Source: Flavobacterium sp. (GTDB taxonomy: Bacteria > Bacteroidota > Bacteroidia > Flavobacteriales > Flavobacteriaceae). From it: 64,000 bases of DNA. The stretch's first letter is position 1; each line of letters begins with the position of its first letter. Shown piece after piece: positions 8,640 through 17,446 of the stretch. The DNA is taken from positions 50,594 through 114,593 of the forward strand of contig NZ_JAPZUB010000008.1 in the NCBI RefSeq assembly GCF_027533505.1, written 5' to 3'. The position numbers and the translations under genes were made by a program. A model generated the notes under the pieces. That model was given only the letters and a program-made list of their open reading frames with translations. It was not told where the DNA came from and ran no database searches.

Positions 8640-9706
8640 TACAATTTCCTTCCACTGCGGCTGAATTTGAGGCTTGGGATGCTTTTGTGGAGCACTATCC
8701 GCAGGCGTCTCACTTGTTGTATTCCGACTGGCTACATTCCTACCGAAACTACGGATTTCAAACGGAAATTGGGATGTATCAAACGGCAGGGGGAATTCAG
8801 GGCGGTTTCGGAGCTGTTATTGCTAAAGTAGTGGGTTTTCGATTTTACATTATCCCCTACGGACCGATTGGTACAGCCCCCGAGGTGATTCAAGCCTGTT
8901 TGGATGCGGCTTTGAATCGCGCTCAAGCGGTGGGTGCCTGCATCATTCAGGTTACCCTTCCGATGGGAAGCCAATCCTGCCGCCCCATGTATCGATGGAA
9001 TGAAGATTACATTCCCCCGGGATTTCAATTGGGAAATGCTTTCAAATACGTATACTCCAGTCCCGGATTTAATTGGGTGGACCTCACGGGTCAAAACACC
9101 CTTGAGGGTTTGATTGAATCCTTTCCTTCGGCTTCTTTTCGTCGGGACGTTCGCAGCGGTATGCGGAAAAACGAACAGCTATCTTGTGCAACAACTTCTG
9201 AGGAAGTGGCTTTAGCCTACGCCTTATGTCAGGAAAATGCCGACGAAAATGGGTATCAAATTCGTTCGTGGTCGGATATCGGTCCCACACTGTTGACCTT
9301 GATAGGCAAAGGGCGATTAAAACTTTTGACCACCACATCGGACGGGCAACTAAAAGGGGCTGGCTTGTTTTTGAAAGCCGGACAGTATTACACCTACGTT
9401 ATGGGCGGCACTAAAAAGGAAAAACCCACACGGCATACCGGCCATTACCTGCAAATGAAAGCGTTAGAAATGGCACTTCAAGAGGGGATGGATGGTTACA
9501 ATATTTCATTGGGGGGCTCCGAGGGTGTGAAAGCGTTTAAAGGAAGTTTCGGAACAGTACCTTATTATTTTAATGAAGGAACCTATTACCGGGTGTTGAA
9601 ACCGATTCGCTTTAAAATTTTTCGTTACTTTGACACTTGGATAAAACCCTATAAAGGACACATTGCAAAACTCTTAAAACGGATTAAACGGTACAATGAA
9701 GATTGA
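8636..9706 (+). CDS. FemAB-like / GNAT-fold N-acyl or aminoacyl transferase
   Basis: The protein is 356 aa with the double-GNAT layout of FemA/FemB proteins. The N-terminal half has FEAWDAFVEHYPQASHLLYS, the usual opening where the substrate 'H...Q..W' element lies. The C-terminal half has KGAGLFLKAGQYYTYVMGG and a late GYNISLGGSEGVKAFKGSFG segment resembling the family's closing 'yDfgG...g...FK..FG' signature. Family members move amino acids from tRNA onto lipid II, but relatives in exopolysaccharide loci are thought to acylate amino sugars. Its position between a deacetylase and further modifying enzymes fits the second role. The donor is unknown. Confidence 0.75.
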   Translation: MIQFPSTAAEFEAWDAFVEHYPQASHLLYSDWLHSYRNYGFQTEIGMYQTAGGIQGGFGAVIAKVVGFRFYIIPYGPIGTAPEVIQACLDAALNRAQAVGACIIQVTLPMGSQSCRPMYRWNEDYIPPGFQLGNAFKYVYSSPGFNWVDLTGQNTLEGLIESFPSASFRRDVRSGMRKNEQLSCATTSEEVALAYALCQENADENGYQIRSWSDIGPTLLTLIGKGRLKLLTTTSDGQLKGAGLFLKAGQYYTYVMGGTKKEKPTRHTGHYLQMKALEMALQEGMDGYNISLGGSEGVKAFKGSFGTVPYYFNEGTYYRVLKPIRFKIFRYFDTWIKPYKGHIAKLLKRIKRYNED

Positions 9707-10442
9707 AAATAAGGAATTCTGGGAGCGTGAAGACGTGATTTATTCTCAGGATAAGACAGTAGAAAATACGGCCAATTATGAAGCGTATTTGTATGAAAAA
9801 GTAGTAGCTTATTTTCAAAAGCAACAGATCTCCATTCAACATGCCAAAGTGTTTGGATGCGGGACAGCGCGTGAAGTAAAAGGACTTTTGGAATTTATGG
9901 ATATCCAAAAAATCTATGCTACGGATATTTCTGAAAATATGATTGCCAAAGGGAAAGAGAATATCCAACGCTGGGGATTCTCGGATAAAGTGGCGCTAGG
10001 CGTTCAAGATGCGGTAACCTACACTGCTCCTGAGGCCACCTATGATTTGGTGACGCTGATGAGTTGTATTCTCACCTTTGTGGCCACCCAAAAAGAGCGG
10101 TATACCCTTTTTCAAATGGTACATCGCATTTTAAAACCCAACGGCTGTTTGATAGGTGTGGTGCACAATCAAGTGGGTACGCCCCAGAAAACCTTTTATT
10201 TTTGGTTGCGCCGATTGTTTAAACCGTTCCTCCGCAATGAGGTAGGCAATCGCAATACGGGCTTTTATGGATTTAACGTAAAAGGCTATTATTTTTCTAA
10301 GGAAGGTTTGTACGATCATTTGAACGATAACGGTTTTAAAAATATTGAAATCAAATCGCTTTCGGAATTATATAAAGAAATGGGGGTTCCCTACAACCGT
10401 TTGAAAGGATACAATAATTTAATCTTTTTTGCAACGAAGTAA
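9696..10442 (+). CDS. Class I SAM-dependent methyltransferase
   Basis: The protein is 248 aa. The SAM-binding motif I appears as VFGCGTAREVKGLLEF, followed by YATDISENMIAKGKENI (acidic residue after strand 2) and YDLVTLMSCILTFV (motif IV region). The C-terminal part is basic and may contact a membrane-linked substrate. It overlaps the FemAB-like gene by 11 bases and precedes a GNAT gene by 15 bases. Within this locus it probably methylates a sugar or an acyl decoration. The second glycine of the usual G-x-G-x-G is altered, as in many Bacteroidota enzymes. Confidence 0.8.
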   Translation: MKIENKEFWEREDVIYSQDKTVENTANYEAYLYEKVVAYFQKQQISIQHAKVFGCGTAREVKGLLEFMDIQKIYATDISENMIAKGKENIQRWGFSDKVALGVQDAVTYTAPEATYDLVTLMSCILTFVATQKERYTLFQMVHRILKPNGCLIGVVHNQVGTPQKTFYFWLRRLFKPFLRNEVGNRNTGFYGFNVKGYYFSKEGLYDHLNDNGFKNIEIKSLSELYKEMGVPYNRLKGYNNLIFFATK

Positions 10443-10457
10443 CCGATTCAAAAAGGC

Positions 10458-10928
10458 ATGAGTATTTTTAAATATTTTAAAATGAAAACCATCCACATGC
10501 ACGTGTATCAACGCGATACGCAAAATGTGGTGGATTTGCCTGAATTGGAATACGCCTATCATGTTGAGCACAATATAAAGAATCAAACCACCTACCGAAT
10601 TGAAAAAGACGGTTGCACGATTCACGAGAGTACCGTTTATAATCGTCTTCATTTTTTAGGAATCATCGATAAGCAAGGGCCTACCATTGGCAATTGCTTT
10701 ACACACAACGATTATCGCGGGCACGGTATTTACCCCGCCATGCTCAATTTAATCACCAACAAACTTTTGGTAGAGGAAAAAGTTCCTGAAGTTTTTGTGA
10801 TTGTAGATGTCCATAATACGCCTTCTATAAAAGGCATTGAAAAGGCAGGTTTTACGTTGTATGCCACAGTTAAAACCAAACGATTTTTATTTTTTTACCT
10901 CAATCAAGAAGTCCGTTATGGCGCTTAA
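10458..10928 (+). CDS. GNAT family N-acetyltransferase
   Basis: The protein is 156 aa. The acetyl-CoA pyrophosphate-binding motif A is visible as HNDYRGHGIYPAMLNLI (pattern R-x-x-G-x-G/A), followed by the beta-5 strand FVIVDVHNTPSIKGIEKAGF, typical of the family's C-terminal part. It probably acetylates an amino group on a sugar or peptide precursor of the polysaccharide. The last 11 bases overlap the following GT2 gene, so the two are translationally coupled. An internal ATG (10482) could also serve as start. The substrate is unknown. Confidence 0.75.
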   Translation: MSIFKYFKMKTIHMHVYQRDTQNVVDLPELEYAYHVEHNIKNQTTYRIEKDGCTIHESTVYNRLHFLGIIDKQGPTIGNCFTHNDYRGHGIYPAMLNLITNKLLVEEKVPEVFVIVDVHNTPSIKGIEKAGFTLYATVKTKRFLFFYLNQEVRYGA

Positions 10929-11928
10929 GGTTACCTTAATCATTTGCACTTACAAACGCGCTGAAAGTTTGCGTCGCCTACTACAAACCGTACGTGCGCA
11001 AACGCAATATCCCGATGCCATTCTCATTATAGACGGTTCACCCGACGATCTAACCGAAGTGATGTTGCAAGCCAATCCGGTTGCCAATCTAGTTTATTTT
11101 CGAGTGGCTCCAGCGCAACGCGGTTTGACCAAGCAACGTAATTTTGGGATTCAACAGGTGGCGTCCCCCATGGATATTGTTTGTTTTTTGGACGACGATG
11201 TTTTGTTGGAACCCAACTATTTTCAAGCTTTATTGCAAACGTATGTGGAGTATCCTGAGGCGTTGGGTGTGGGAGGCTATATTACCAACGAAACGCAATG
11301 GATTCCGATGCAAGCCAATGAACTCCTTAGTAATTCTTGGTTTGCTTATGATGGTTGGAAAAGAAACGAGCCCCTGCGAAATAAAATTCGTCGAAAACTC
11401 GGGCTAGATGCCGATGTGCCGCCAGGCTGTATTCCGATGTTTTCTCACGGACGTAGTGTGGGGTTTTTACCGCCCAGTGGAAAAATTTATCCGGTACAAC
11501 AATTCATGGGAGGCGTTTCTTCATTTCGGAAATCGGTTTTTGATCGCCTACAATTTTCACATTATTTTGAAGGCTACGGACTCTATGAAGATGCCGATTT
11601 TACCTCGCGTCTTTCCAAATTGGGACCCTTATATGTCAATACAGCGGCACGATTAAGTCACCACCATGATTTTTCGGGTCGCCCTAATGCGTATAAATAC
11701 GGGCGTATGGTTGTGCGTAACGGGTGGTATGTGTGGCGTGTGTATGCGCCATACCCCGGTTGGCGCAACCGCGTAAAATGGAATCTCATCACAGGTGTAT
11801 TGATTGCCATACGATTTAGTAATATCTTTACGGCCACCAACCGTATGGACTGCCTTCGGGAAACGCTCGGTCGCCTTTCAGGGTGGCTTAGCCTTATAGT
11901 CCATCAACCCAAAATTGAACATTCATGA
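10918..11928 (+). CDS. Glycosyltransferase family 2 protein
   Basis: The protein is 336 aa. MALKVTLIICTYKRAESL is the standard GT2 opening, and FLDDDVLLEPNYF at about residue 100 carries the metal-binding DxD. YEDADFTSRL later in the protein is the usual acceptor-side 'ED.D' element. I chose the ATG at 10918, which overlaps the end of the GNAT gene; an in-frame ATG at 10837 would add 27 residues that only reflect the GNAT frame. It overlaps the next methyltransferase gene by 4 bases (ATGA). It probably adds one sugar of the repeat unit. Confidence 0.88.
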   Translation: MALKVTLIICTYKRAESLRRLLQTVRAQTQYPDAILIIDGSPDDLTEVMLQANPVANLVYFRVAPAQRGLTKQRNFGIQQVASPMDIVCFLDDDVLLEPNYFQALLQTYVEYPEALGVGGYITNETQWIPMQANELLSNSWFAYDGWKRNEPLRNKIRRKLGLDADVPPGCIPMFSHGRSVGFLPPSGKIYPVQQFMGGVSSFRKSVFDRLQFSHYFEGYGLYEDADFTSRLSKLGPLYVNTAARLSHHHDFSGRPNAYKYGRMVVRNGWYVWRVYAPYPGWRNRVKWNLITGVLIAIRFSNIFTATNRMDCLRETLGRLSGWLSLIVHQPKIEHS

Positions 11929-12869
11929 TTGCCGACGCTATACTTACCTCCCTTATTCATCCCAAAACAAAAGCTTCAGTTACGGCTGTAGATACCGATA
12001 GGATTCGTTTTGCAGACGGTCACAGCTTACCGATGATGCAAGGGCGACCTGTTTTACTTTCGGAAGATTCTTTATTTACCATCGAAGGTATTTTACAAAA
12101 TGCAGCGACTACGCAAGAAGCAACATTTATTGATACCCAAGGTTCGATGAAGAATTACCTCCGCAAACGGGTTCTCCCTTCCTTGGCTAAAGATTTTCAC
12201 ATCGAAAAGCGTTACAGGGAATTGGCACAAACCGTTAATGCACAGGGCGGTCGCGTTCTTGTCATCGGTTCGGGCGATAAGGTAAACTATTATAAAAATC
12301 TATTCCATGCTTGTGAGGTGGTTTGTAGTGATGTGCATTTACAACTGGGTGCTGATTGTGTTATCGATGCGCATGAAATTCCTTTTCCCGATGCGTTTTT
12401 TGATTTGGTGTTTGCGGCCCAAGTATTGGAACACACCATGAATCCTTGGAAAGTGGCGCAAGAAGTACAACGTGTGACCAAAATAGGGGGTCGGGTTCAA
12501 ATGGAAGTTCCTCAGAATTACCCCTATCACGGACAGCCCTACGATTTCTTTCGGTTTACCTTCACTGGATTACGCGTTTTATTTGAACAATGCAGCGTAG
12601 AAAAAGCGTCGATTACCGAGAGTAATGCGGCTATGGTTGGCGTTACGTTGGGCAATTATATGATGAATTTATCGGCACAAAAATACTACCGTCAAGGAGC
12701 ACTTTTCCTTTCGCGATTTTTATTCGGATGGCTAAAATACCTCGATCGTTTTACCTTACACCAACGTTCGGTGTCTTCCCCCAAAGGATATGCGTTTACT
12801 TTTTTAAAAGATGGTGAAATGCGAAAAGGAGCGGCGTTATTGGAAGAATATTACGCTTTAAAACCATAA
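11925..12869 (+). CDS. SAM-dependent methyltransferase with Trm112-like N-terminus
   Basis: The protein is 314 aa. The first ~50 residues (SLIHPKTKASV ... RIRFADGHSLPMMQGRPVLL) resemble a Trm112-like domain but lack its zinc cysteines. The methyltransferase core follows: VLVIGSGDKVNYY (motif I), VCSDVHLQLGADCVIDAHEI, then FDLVFAAQVLEHTMNPWK (motif IV and the common LEH turn) and GGRVQMEVPQNYPYHG. This layout is common in methyltransferases of polysaccharide loci. It overlaps the GT2 gene by 4 bases and precedes a GT4 gene by 7 bases. Confidence 0.8.
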   Translation: MIADAILTSLIHPKTKASVTAVDTDRIRFADGHSLPMMQGRPVLLSEDSLFTIEGILQNAATTQEATFIDTQGSMKNYLRKRVLPSLAKDFHIEKRYRELAQTVNAQGGRVLVIGSGDKVNYYKNLFHACEVVCSDVHLQLGADCVIDAHEIPFPDAFFDLVFAAQVLEHTMNPWKVAQEVQRVTKIGGRVQMEVPQNYPYHGQPYDFFRFTFTGLRVLFEQCSVEKASITESNAAMVGVTLGNYMMNLSAQKYYRQGALFLSRFLFGWLKYLDRFTLHQRSVSSPKGYAFTFLKDGEMRKGAALLEEYYALKP

Positions 12870-12876
12870 TGATTCC

Positions 12877-13995
12877 ATGAAAACGGTAGTCGTTTCTTCT
12901 GCTCCGCTCATTCAAAAGGCTGATGGCTGGTATGCCTACAGTCCGTATGTCCAAGAATTAGAGTTATGGGCAAAGTACGCCACCACAGTCACCATGGTTT
13001 GTCCTGTTTGGTCAGACACCAAAGGCACCTTGGTTACCCGATTGTCATTTTCGCCCGAACACGTTATAACTCTTCATGAATTTAATATCAAAACGCTGCA
13101 AGGTGTTTTGCGGGCGTTTTTCTTTTTACTACCCAATCTCTGGAAATTGTACCGTGCTATGCAACGGGCTGAACATATTCATTTGCGTTGCCCTGGGAAT
13201 TTGTCGTTGTTGGGTTGTGTGGTGCAATCCCTTTTCCCCAAAACGTACAAAACCTGCAAATATGCGGGCAACTGGGACCCAAAAGCGGCGCAACCCTTGG
13301 CGTACCGTTGGCAAAAAAAACTCTTATCCCATACCCGTTTTACCCAAAATATGCGTGTATTGGTGTATGGGGAATGGCCTCAAGCGACTAAAAATATTGT
13401 TCCTTTTTTTACAGCGAGTTATTATGCCTCCGAAATTCACTCTGTTCCTGATCGATGGGATACTCGTCCGTGGCATGTAGTTTTTGTGGGAACACTCGGG
13501 ACCAACAAACGGCCGATGTATGTGGTGGAACTAGTGGCGCAATTGCGTCAACAAGGGGTTCCGATCACTTTGGCACTGTATGGGCATGGGGCAGCGCAGG
13601 CACGGATAGCGCAGTTTATTAAAGAGCACAATTTGTCACAATGGATTGTGTTGCAGGGCAATCAACCCCGCGAGGTAATTCAACAAGCACTTTGTAAGGC
13701 GCATTTTGTGTGTTTACCCTCGCAAAGTGAAGGTTGGCCCAAAGCGGTGGCTGAGGGGATGTTTTGGGGCGCTATTCCTTGGGCTACCCCTGTTTCGTGC
13801 GTGCCTCAAATGCTGGATGAAGGGCGAAGAGGACTCCTGTTGACCTTAGACATGGACCGAGATCTTGACCATATTAAGCAATTGTGTACCAATCCAAATG
13901 CATTGCGTCAACAAGCGCAACAAGCGATGGAATGGTCGCGGCAATATACGTTGGACGCTTTTGAAATGGCTATCCGTAAACTGATGCAACCATGA
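12877..13995 (+). CDS. Glycosyltransferase family 4 protein
   Basis: This GT-B enzyme is 372 aa. The N-terminal half contains HIHLRCPGNLSLLG and YAGNWDPKAAQPLAYRWQ, often seen in capsular GT4 proteins. The donor-binding half has VFVGTLGTNKRPMYVVELV and the E-x7-E motif EGWPKAVAEGM. It overlaps the next GT4 gene by 4 bases. It should act at the inner face of the membrane in repeat-unit assembly. Sugar donor unknown. Confidence 0.85.
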   Translation: MKTVVVSSAPLIQKADGWYAYSPYVQELELWAKYATTVTMVCPVWSDTKGTLVTRLSFSPEHVITLHEFNIKTLQGVLRAFFFLLPNLWKLYRAMQRAEHIHLRCPGNLSLLGCVVQSLFPKTYKTCKYAGNWDPKAAQPLAYRWQKKLLSHTRFTQNMRVLVYGEWPQATKNIVPFFTASYYASEIHSVPDRWDTRPWHVVFVGTLGTNKRPMYVVELVAQLRQQGVPITLALYGHGAAQARIAQFIKEHNLSQWIVLQGNQPREVIQQALCKAHFVCLPSQSEGWPKAVAEGMFWGAIPWATPVSCVPQMLDEGRRGLLLTLDMDRDLDHIKQLCTNPNALRQQAQQAMEWSRQYTLDAFEMAIRKLMQP

Positions 13996-15062
13996 GGATA
14001 TTACAATTAATCGATACCTTAGAAACGGGCGGTGCCGAGCGTATGGCGGTGAATTATGCCAATGCCTTGCACCAAGCCGGCGATTTTGTGGCTTTGGCGG
14101 TAACTCGAAAAGAGGGGCCTTTGCGCGCCGAATTGCATCCCGAGGTACCTTATCTTTTTGTGCAAAAAAAAGGGACGATTGATGGGGCTGCATTATTTCG
14201 GGTACGAGCCTTTTGCAAACGCCATAAAATCGATTGGATCCACGCGCATTCCAGTTCGTTTTTTTGGGCTGTTTTGTTAAAATTCACTTGGCCACGATTG
14301 CAAATTATTTGGCATGACCATTATGGATTAAGTGAGTTTCCCGAAGCGCGACCGCTGTATCCCTTACGGTTTTTCTCCCTATTTTTTTGGGGCATTCTTC
14401 CCGTGAATCACAAGTTGGCCGCATGGTCTCAACAGCGCTTATGGTGTAAAAATATTCAGTATTTACCTAATTTTTCATTGCCTTCCATACAAGAACAAAA
14501 AGTGACTTTGTTGCATGGGGGAGCTGGTAAACGGGTTTTGAATCTTGCCAATTGGCGTCCTCAAAAAAATCAGCTTCTTTTGTTGGAGGCTATACGGCAA
14601 ATTCATAATGCGTTTCCCGATTGGACCTTTCATTTGGTGGGGAAAGATTTTAACGATGAATATGCCGCAAAAATAACTACTTTTATCCACGACAATCAAC
14701 TGGAAACGGTGGTGTTTGGGTATGGAGCCTGTCCCGATACAGATTGGATTTTTCAGCAATCAGATTTGCTGGTATTGAGTTCCGATTCGGAAGGGTTGCC
14801 CGTTTCTTTATTGGAAGCAGCTCAGTATGGTTTGCCCGTTGTTGCCACAGCCGTTGGGGAGATTCCTTCCATCATTCATTCGGGTGAGACGGGATTGTTA
14901 GTACCTCAAGGGGATGTTTCAGCATTGGCTTCGGCACTGACAACACTTATGGCTTCGGAAGAAAAGCGACAAGCTTACGGAACCGCTTGGCATCATGCTG
15001 TAAAAGAAAATTATTCGGCAACTGCCATGATACAACGCTATAAAAATTGGACGCGTGTTTAA
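13992..15062 (+). CDS. Glycosyltransferase family 4 protein
   Basis: This GT-B enzyme is 356 aa. The opening MRILQLIDTLETGGAERM is a textbook GT4 N-terminus (glycine-rich GGAE loop). WIHAHSSSFFWAVLL and IIWHDHYGLSE are the acceptor-side elements. LANWRPQKNQLLLLEAI begins the donor domain, and EGLPVSLLEAA is the E-x7-E motif. It starts within the end of the preceding GT4 gene and overlaps the polymerase gene by 8 bases. Its place next to the polymerase is typical of Wzy-dependent loci. Confidence 0.9.
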   Translation: MRILQLIDTLETGGAERMAVNYANALHQAGDFVALAVTRKEGPLRAELHPEVPYLFVQKKGTIDGAALFRVRAFCKRHKIDWIHAHSSSFFWAVLLKFTWPRLQIIWHDHYGLSEFPEARPLYPLRFFSLFFWGILPVNHKLAAWSQQRLWCKNIQYLPNFSLPSIQEQKVTLLHGGAGKRVLNLANWRPQKNQLLLLEAIRQIHNAFPDWTFHLVGKDFNDEYAAKITTFIHDNQLETVVFGYGACPDTDWIFQQSDLLVLSSDSEGLPVSLLEAAQYGLPVVATAVGEIPSIIHSGETGLLVPQGDVSALASALTTLMASEEKRQAYGTAWHHAVKENYSATAMIQRYKNWTRV

Positions 15063-16428
15063 GTTTTTAGAACAAAAAGAACGAAATTATCTTTTACTCA
15101 TCCTCGTGCATGCGGTATTGGGGGTGCTGATTTATTACAATCTTTTTATCTCTAAAATATACGGTATACTCATCTTCGTTGTGAGTTTGTATTTTATTGT
15201 AAAAACGCGTAATCGGAACAACGAAGTGCTTTACGCCTCCGCTTATTTGGTGGGAAGTGAAGTGTTTCTTCGAATGACAGAGGGTAATCCCAACCACGAA
15301 TTTTCAAAGTACGGAATCATGCTGTATGTGACTATTGGTATGATTTATAGTGGTTTTTCCAAGAATGCGATACCCTATTGGATTTTCTTGCTATTGTTGG
15401 TGCCGGGACTGATTTTAGGGACCCAAGAATTGGACTTGAATACGCAAAATATTCGAAAAACGTTAGCTTTCAATATTTCAGGACCGGTTTGTTTAGGAAT
15501 GGCATCCCTGTATTGTTACAATAGGAAACTCACCTTTCCTGAGATGAACAATATTTTACTCATGGTTGGGCTCCCTATGGTAGCTTGTTCTACCTATTTA
15601 TGGTTGTTTACTCCCGAATTGAAAGAAGTTTTGACCGGTACGGGTTCTAATGGTGAAACATCGGGTGGATTTGGTCCCAACCAAGTGTCTACTGCCTTGG
15701 GACTGGGGATGTTTGTGTTCCTTTCCCGGCTTTTTGTGGCCTCCAAAACCAAGGTCTTGTTTGTAATCAATTTAGTAGTTGCCCTGAATATTTCCTACCG
15801 AGGGCTGGTAACATTTTCGCGCGGCGGAATGATTACTGGATTTGCCATGTTGGTCATTTTATTTGCCTTTATGTATCTGAATTCCAGTAAACGCGGTCGT
15901 TTTAAAATGTTTTATTTTGGCGGAATCATGGCGGTTATTCTCACCTCAGTTTGGTTTTATACCGAAGTGCAAACGGGTGGGTTAATCGGACTCCGCTACG
16001 CCAATAAAGATGCTTTAGGTAGGGAAAAGGAGAGTAAGTTTACCGGTCGAGAAGAGATTGCCGAAAGTGAAATCAATGCTTTTTTGGATAATCCTTTTTT
16101 TGGGGTGGGCGTGGCCAAAGGAACCGAAATTCGCTTGACAGAAACAGGTCAGGTCATCGCCTCGCACAACGAAATCACCCGCATGCTGGGCGAGCATGGT
16201 TTTTTTGGTTTGTTGGGATTGGTTTTACTAATACTTACCCCATCTATTTTGTTTTTGGGGAATAGGCAACATGTGTATGCCTTCTGTTTCGTAGCCTTCT
16301 GGCTATTAACCATCAATCATGCGGCCATGCGAACGGCAGCTCCCTCATTCATATACGCATTGTCATTATTGAAAGTTTACCTCATAGACCCTAATGAAAT
16401 TACTCTACATCGGGAACAAACTGTCTAA
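15055..16428 (+). CDS. O-antigen ligase/polymerase family protein (Wzy-like)
   Basis: This integral membrane protein is 457 aa with about ten or more hydrophobic segments. The long loop contains REEIAESEINAFLDNPFFG followed by VGVAKGTEI, then SHNEITRMLGEHGFFG. This is the 'GR...W...P..G.G ... HN..l..l...G..G' pattern of the Wzy_C/O-antigen-ligase family. It uses a GTG start at 15055, overlapping the previous gene. In a locus with its own initiating transferase it is more likely the repeat-unit polymerase than a WaaL ligase, but the two cannot be separated by motif. It overlaps the next GT4 gene by 35 bases. Confidence 0.8.
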   Translation: MFKFLEQKERNYLLLILVHAVLGVLIYYNLFISKIYGILIFVVSLYFIVKTRNRNNEVLYASAYLVGSEVFLRMTEGNPNHEFSKYGIMLYVTIGMIYSGFSKNAIPYWIFLLLLVPGLILGTQELDLNTQNIRKTLAFNISGPVCLGMASLYCYNRKLTFPEMNNILLMVGLPMVACSTYLWLFTPELKEVLTGTGSNGETSGGFGPNQVSTALGLGMFVFLSRLFVASKTKVLFVINLVVALNISYRGLVTFSRGGMITGFAMLVILFAFMYLNSSKRGRFKMFYFGGIMAVILTSVWFYTEVQTGGLIGLRYANKDALGREKESKFTGREEIAESEINAFLDNPFFGVGVAKGTEIRLTETGQVIASHNEITRMLGEHGFFGLLGLVLLILTPSILFLGNRQHVYAFCFVAFWLLTINHAAMRTAAPSFIYALSLLKVYLIDPNEITLHREQTV

Positions 16429-17398
16429 ACATAATCGCGGACAGACGGTTATGGAATCCTTGGGTCCCGACCTCGAGCAGGAGGGGTTTACGGTGCGGTA
16501 TGCTTCCGATAAAAAAAACTTACTGTGGCGTTTTCTCGATATCGTTGGGGCTGTATTGCGCCATGCTCGAAGTGCTGATTATGTACTCATTGATACGTAT
16601 AGCACCTGGAGTTTTTATTATGTGGTAGTTACCGCTACACTCTGTCGTTTGTTTCAAGTGCCTTATATTCCTATCTTACACGGTGGTCATTTACCCCATC
16701 GGCTGCAACACTGGCCCCGACTTTCCCGTTGGGTTTTTGCTCCTGCCTATGCCAATGTAGCGCCCTCCGGTTATTTGTATACCGTATTTAAGCCCCTTTT
16801 TCCTCAAACGATTGCCCTACCCAACGCGATACCGATTCAAGCGTATACCTACCAACCCCGCGATACACGAACGCTAAATTTGCTTTGGGTACGTTCGTTG
16901 ATTCCATTGTACCATCCTGAAATGGCTTTAAAAGTTTGTGCTGCCTTGCAACACCATCAGCCGTGTACACTTACGATGATTGGGCCCGATCCACAACAGC
17001 GTCAACCTGAACTCGAAGCTTTAGCCAAAACATTGGGCGTTTCGGTTACTTTTACGGGAAAGCTGACCAAAACCGAGTGGCATCAACGGGCAACTTCAAG
17101 TACCATTTTTCTCAATACAACCCGTGCCGATAATACCCCTGTAAGCGTCATCGAAGCGATGGCTTTGGGATTGCCCGTAGTGAGCACCAATGTGGGTGGA
17201 TTGCCGTATCTTATTTCACACGATGAAACAGGACTCTTGGTCCCTCCCGAGGATGTTCAGGCGATGACGGAGGCGGTTTTGTATCTTCATCGTCATCCAG
17301 ATAAAGCCCTGCAAATGGCTGAACGTGCGCGTACTCAAGTGGAAAAGTATGATTGGTCGGTGGTAAAAGAAGCGTGGATAAAACTTTTAAAAGCGTAG
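16394..17398 (+). CDS. Glycosyltransferase family 4 protein
   Basis: This GT-B enzyme is 334 aa, near the short end for the family. MKLLYIGNKLSKHNRGQTV begins the N-terminal domain. LLWVRSLIPLYHPEMALKV and MIGPDPQQRQPELEALAK belong to the donor domain. The usual E-x7-E appears as DNTPVSVIEAM, with Asp in place of the first Glu. It overlaps the polymerase gene by 35 bases, the longest overlap in the locus. It is the last glycosyltransferase before the initiating enzyme. Confidence 0.85.
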   Translation: MKLLYIGNKLSKHNRGQTVMESLGPDLEQEGFTVRYASDKKNLLWRFLDIVGAVLRHARSADYVLIDTYSTWSFYYVVVTATLCRLFQVPYIPILHGGHLPHRLQHWPRLSRWVFAPAYANVAPSGYLYTVFKPLFPQTIALPNAIPIQAYTYQPRDTRTLNLLWVRSLIPLYHPEMALKVCAALQHHQPCTLTMIGPDPQQRQPELEALAKTLGVSVTFTGKLTKTEWHQRATSSTIFLNTTRADNTPVSVIEAMALGLPVVSTNVGGLPYLISHDETGLLVPPEDVQAMTEAVLYLHRHPDKALQMAERARTQVEKYDWSVVKEAWIKLLKA

Positions 17399-17446
17399 AC
17401 TTTCATTTCAGAATTTGTAACTTGCACCCGTAATTGGAACTTCTAA

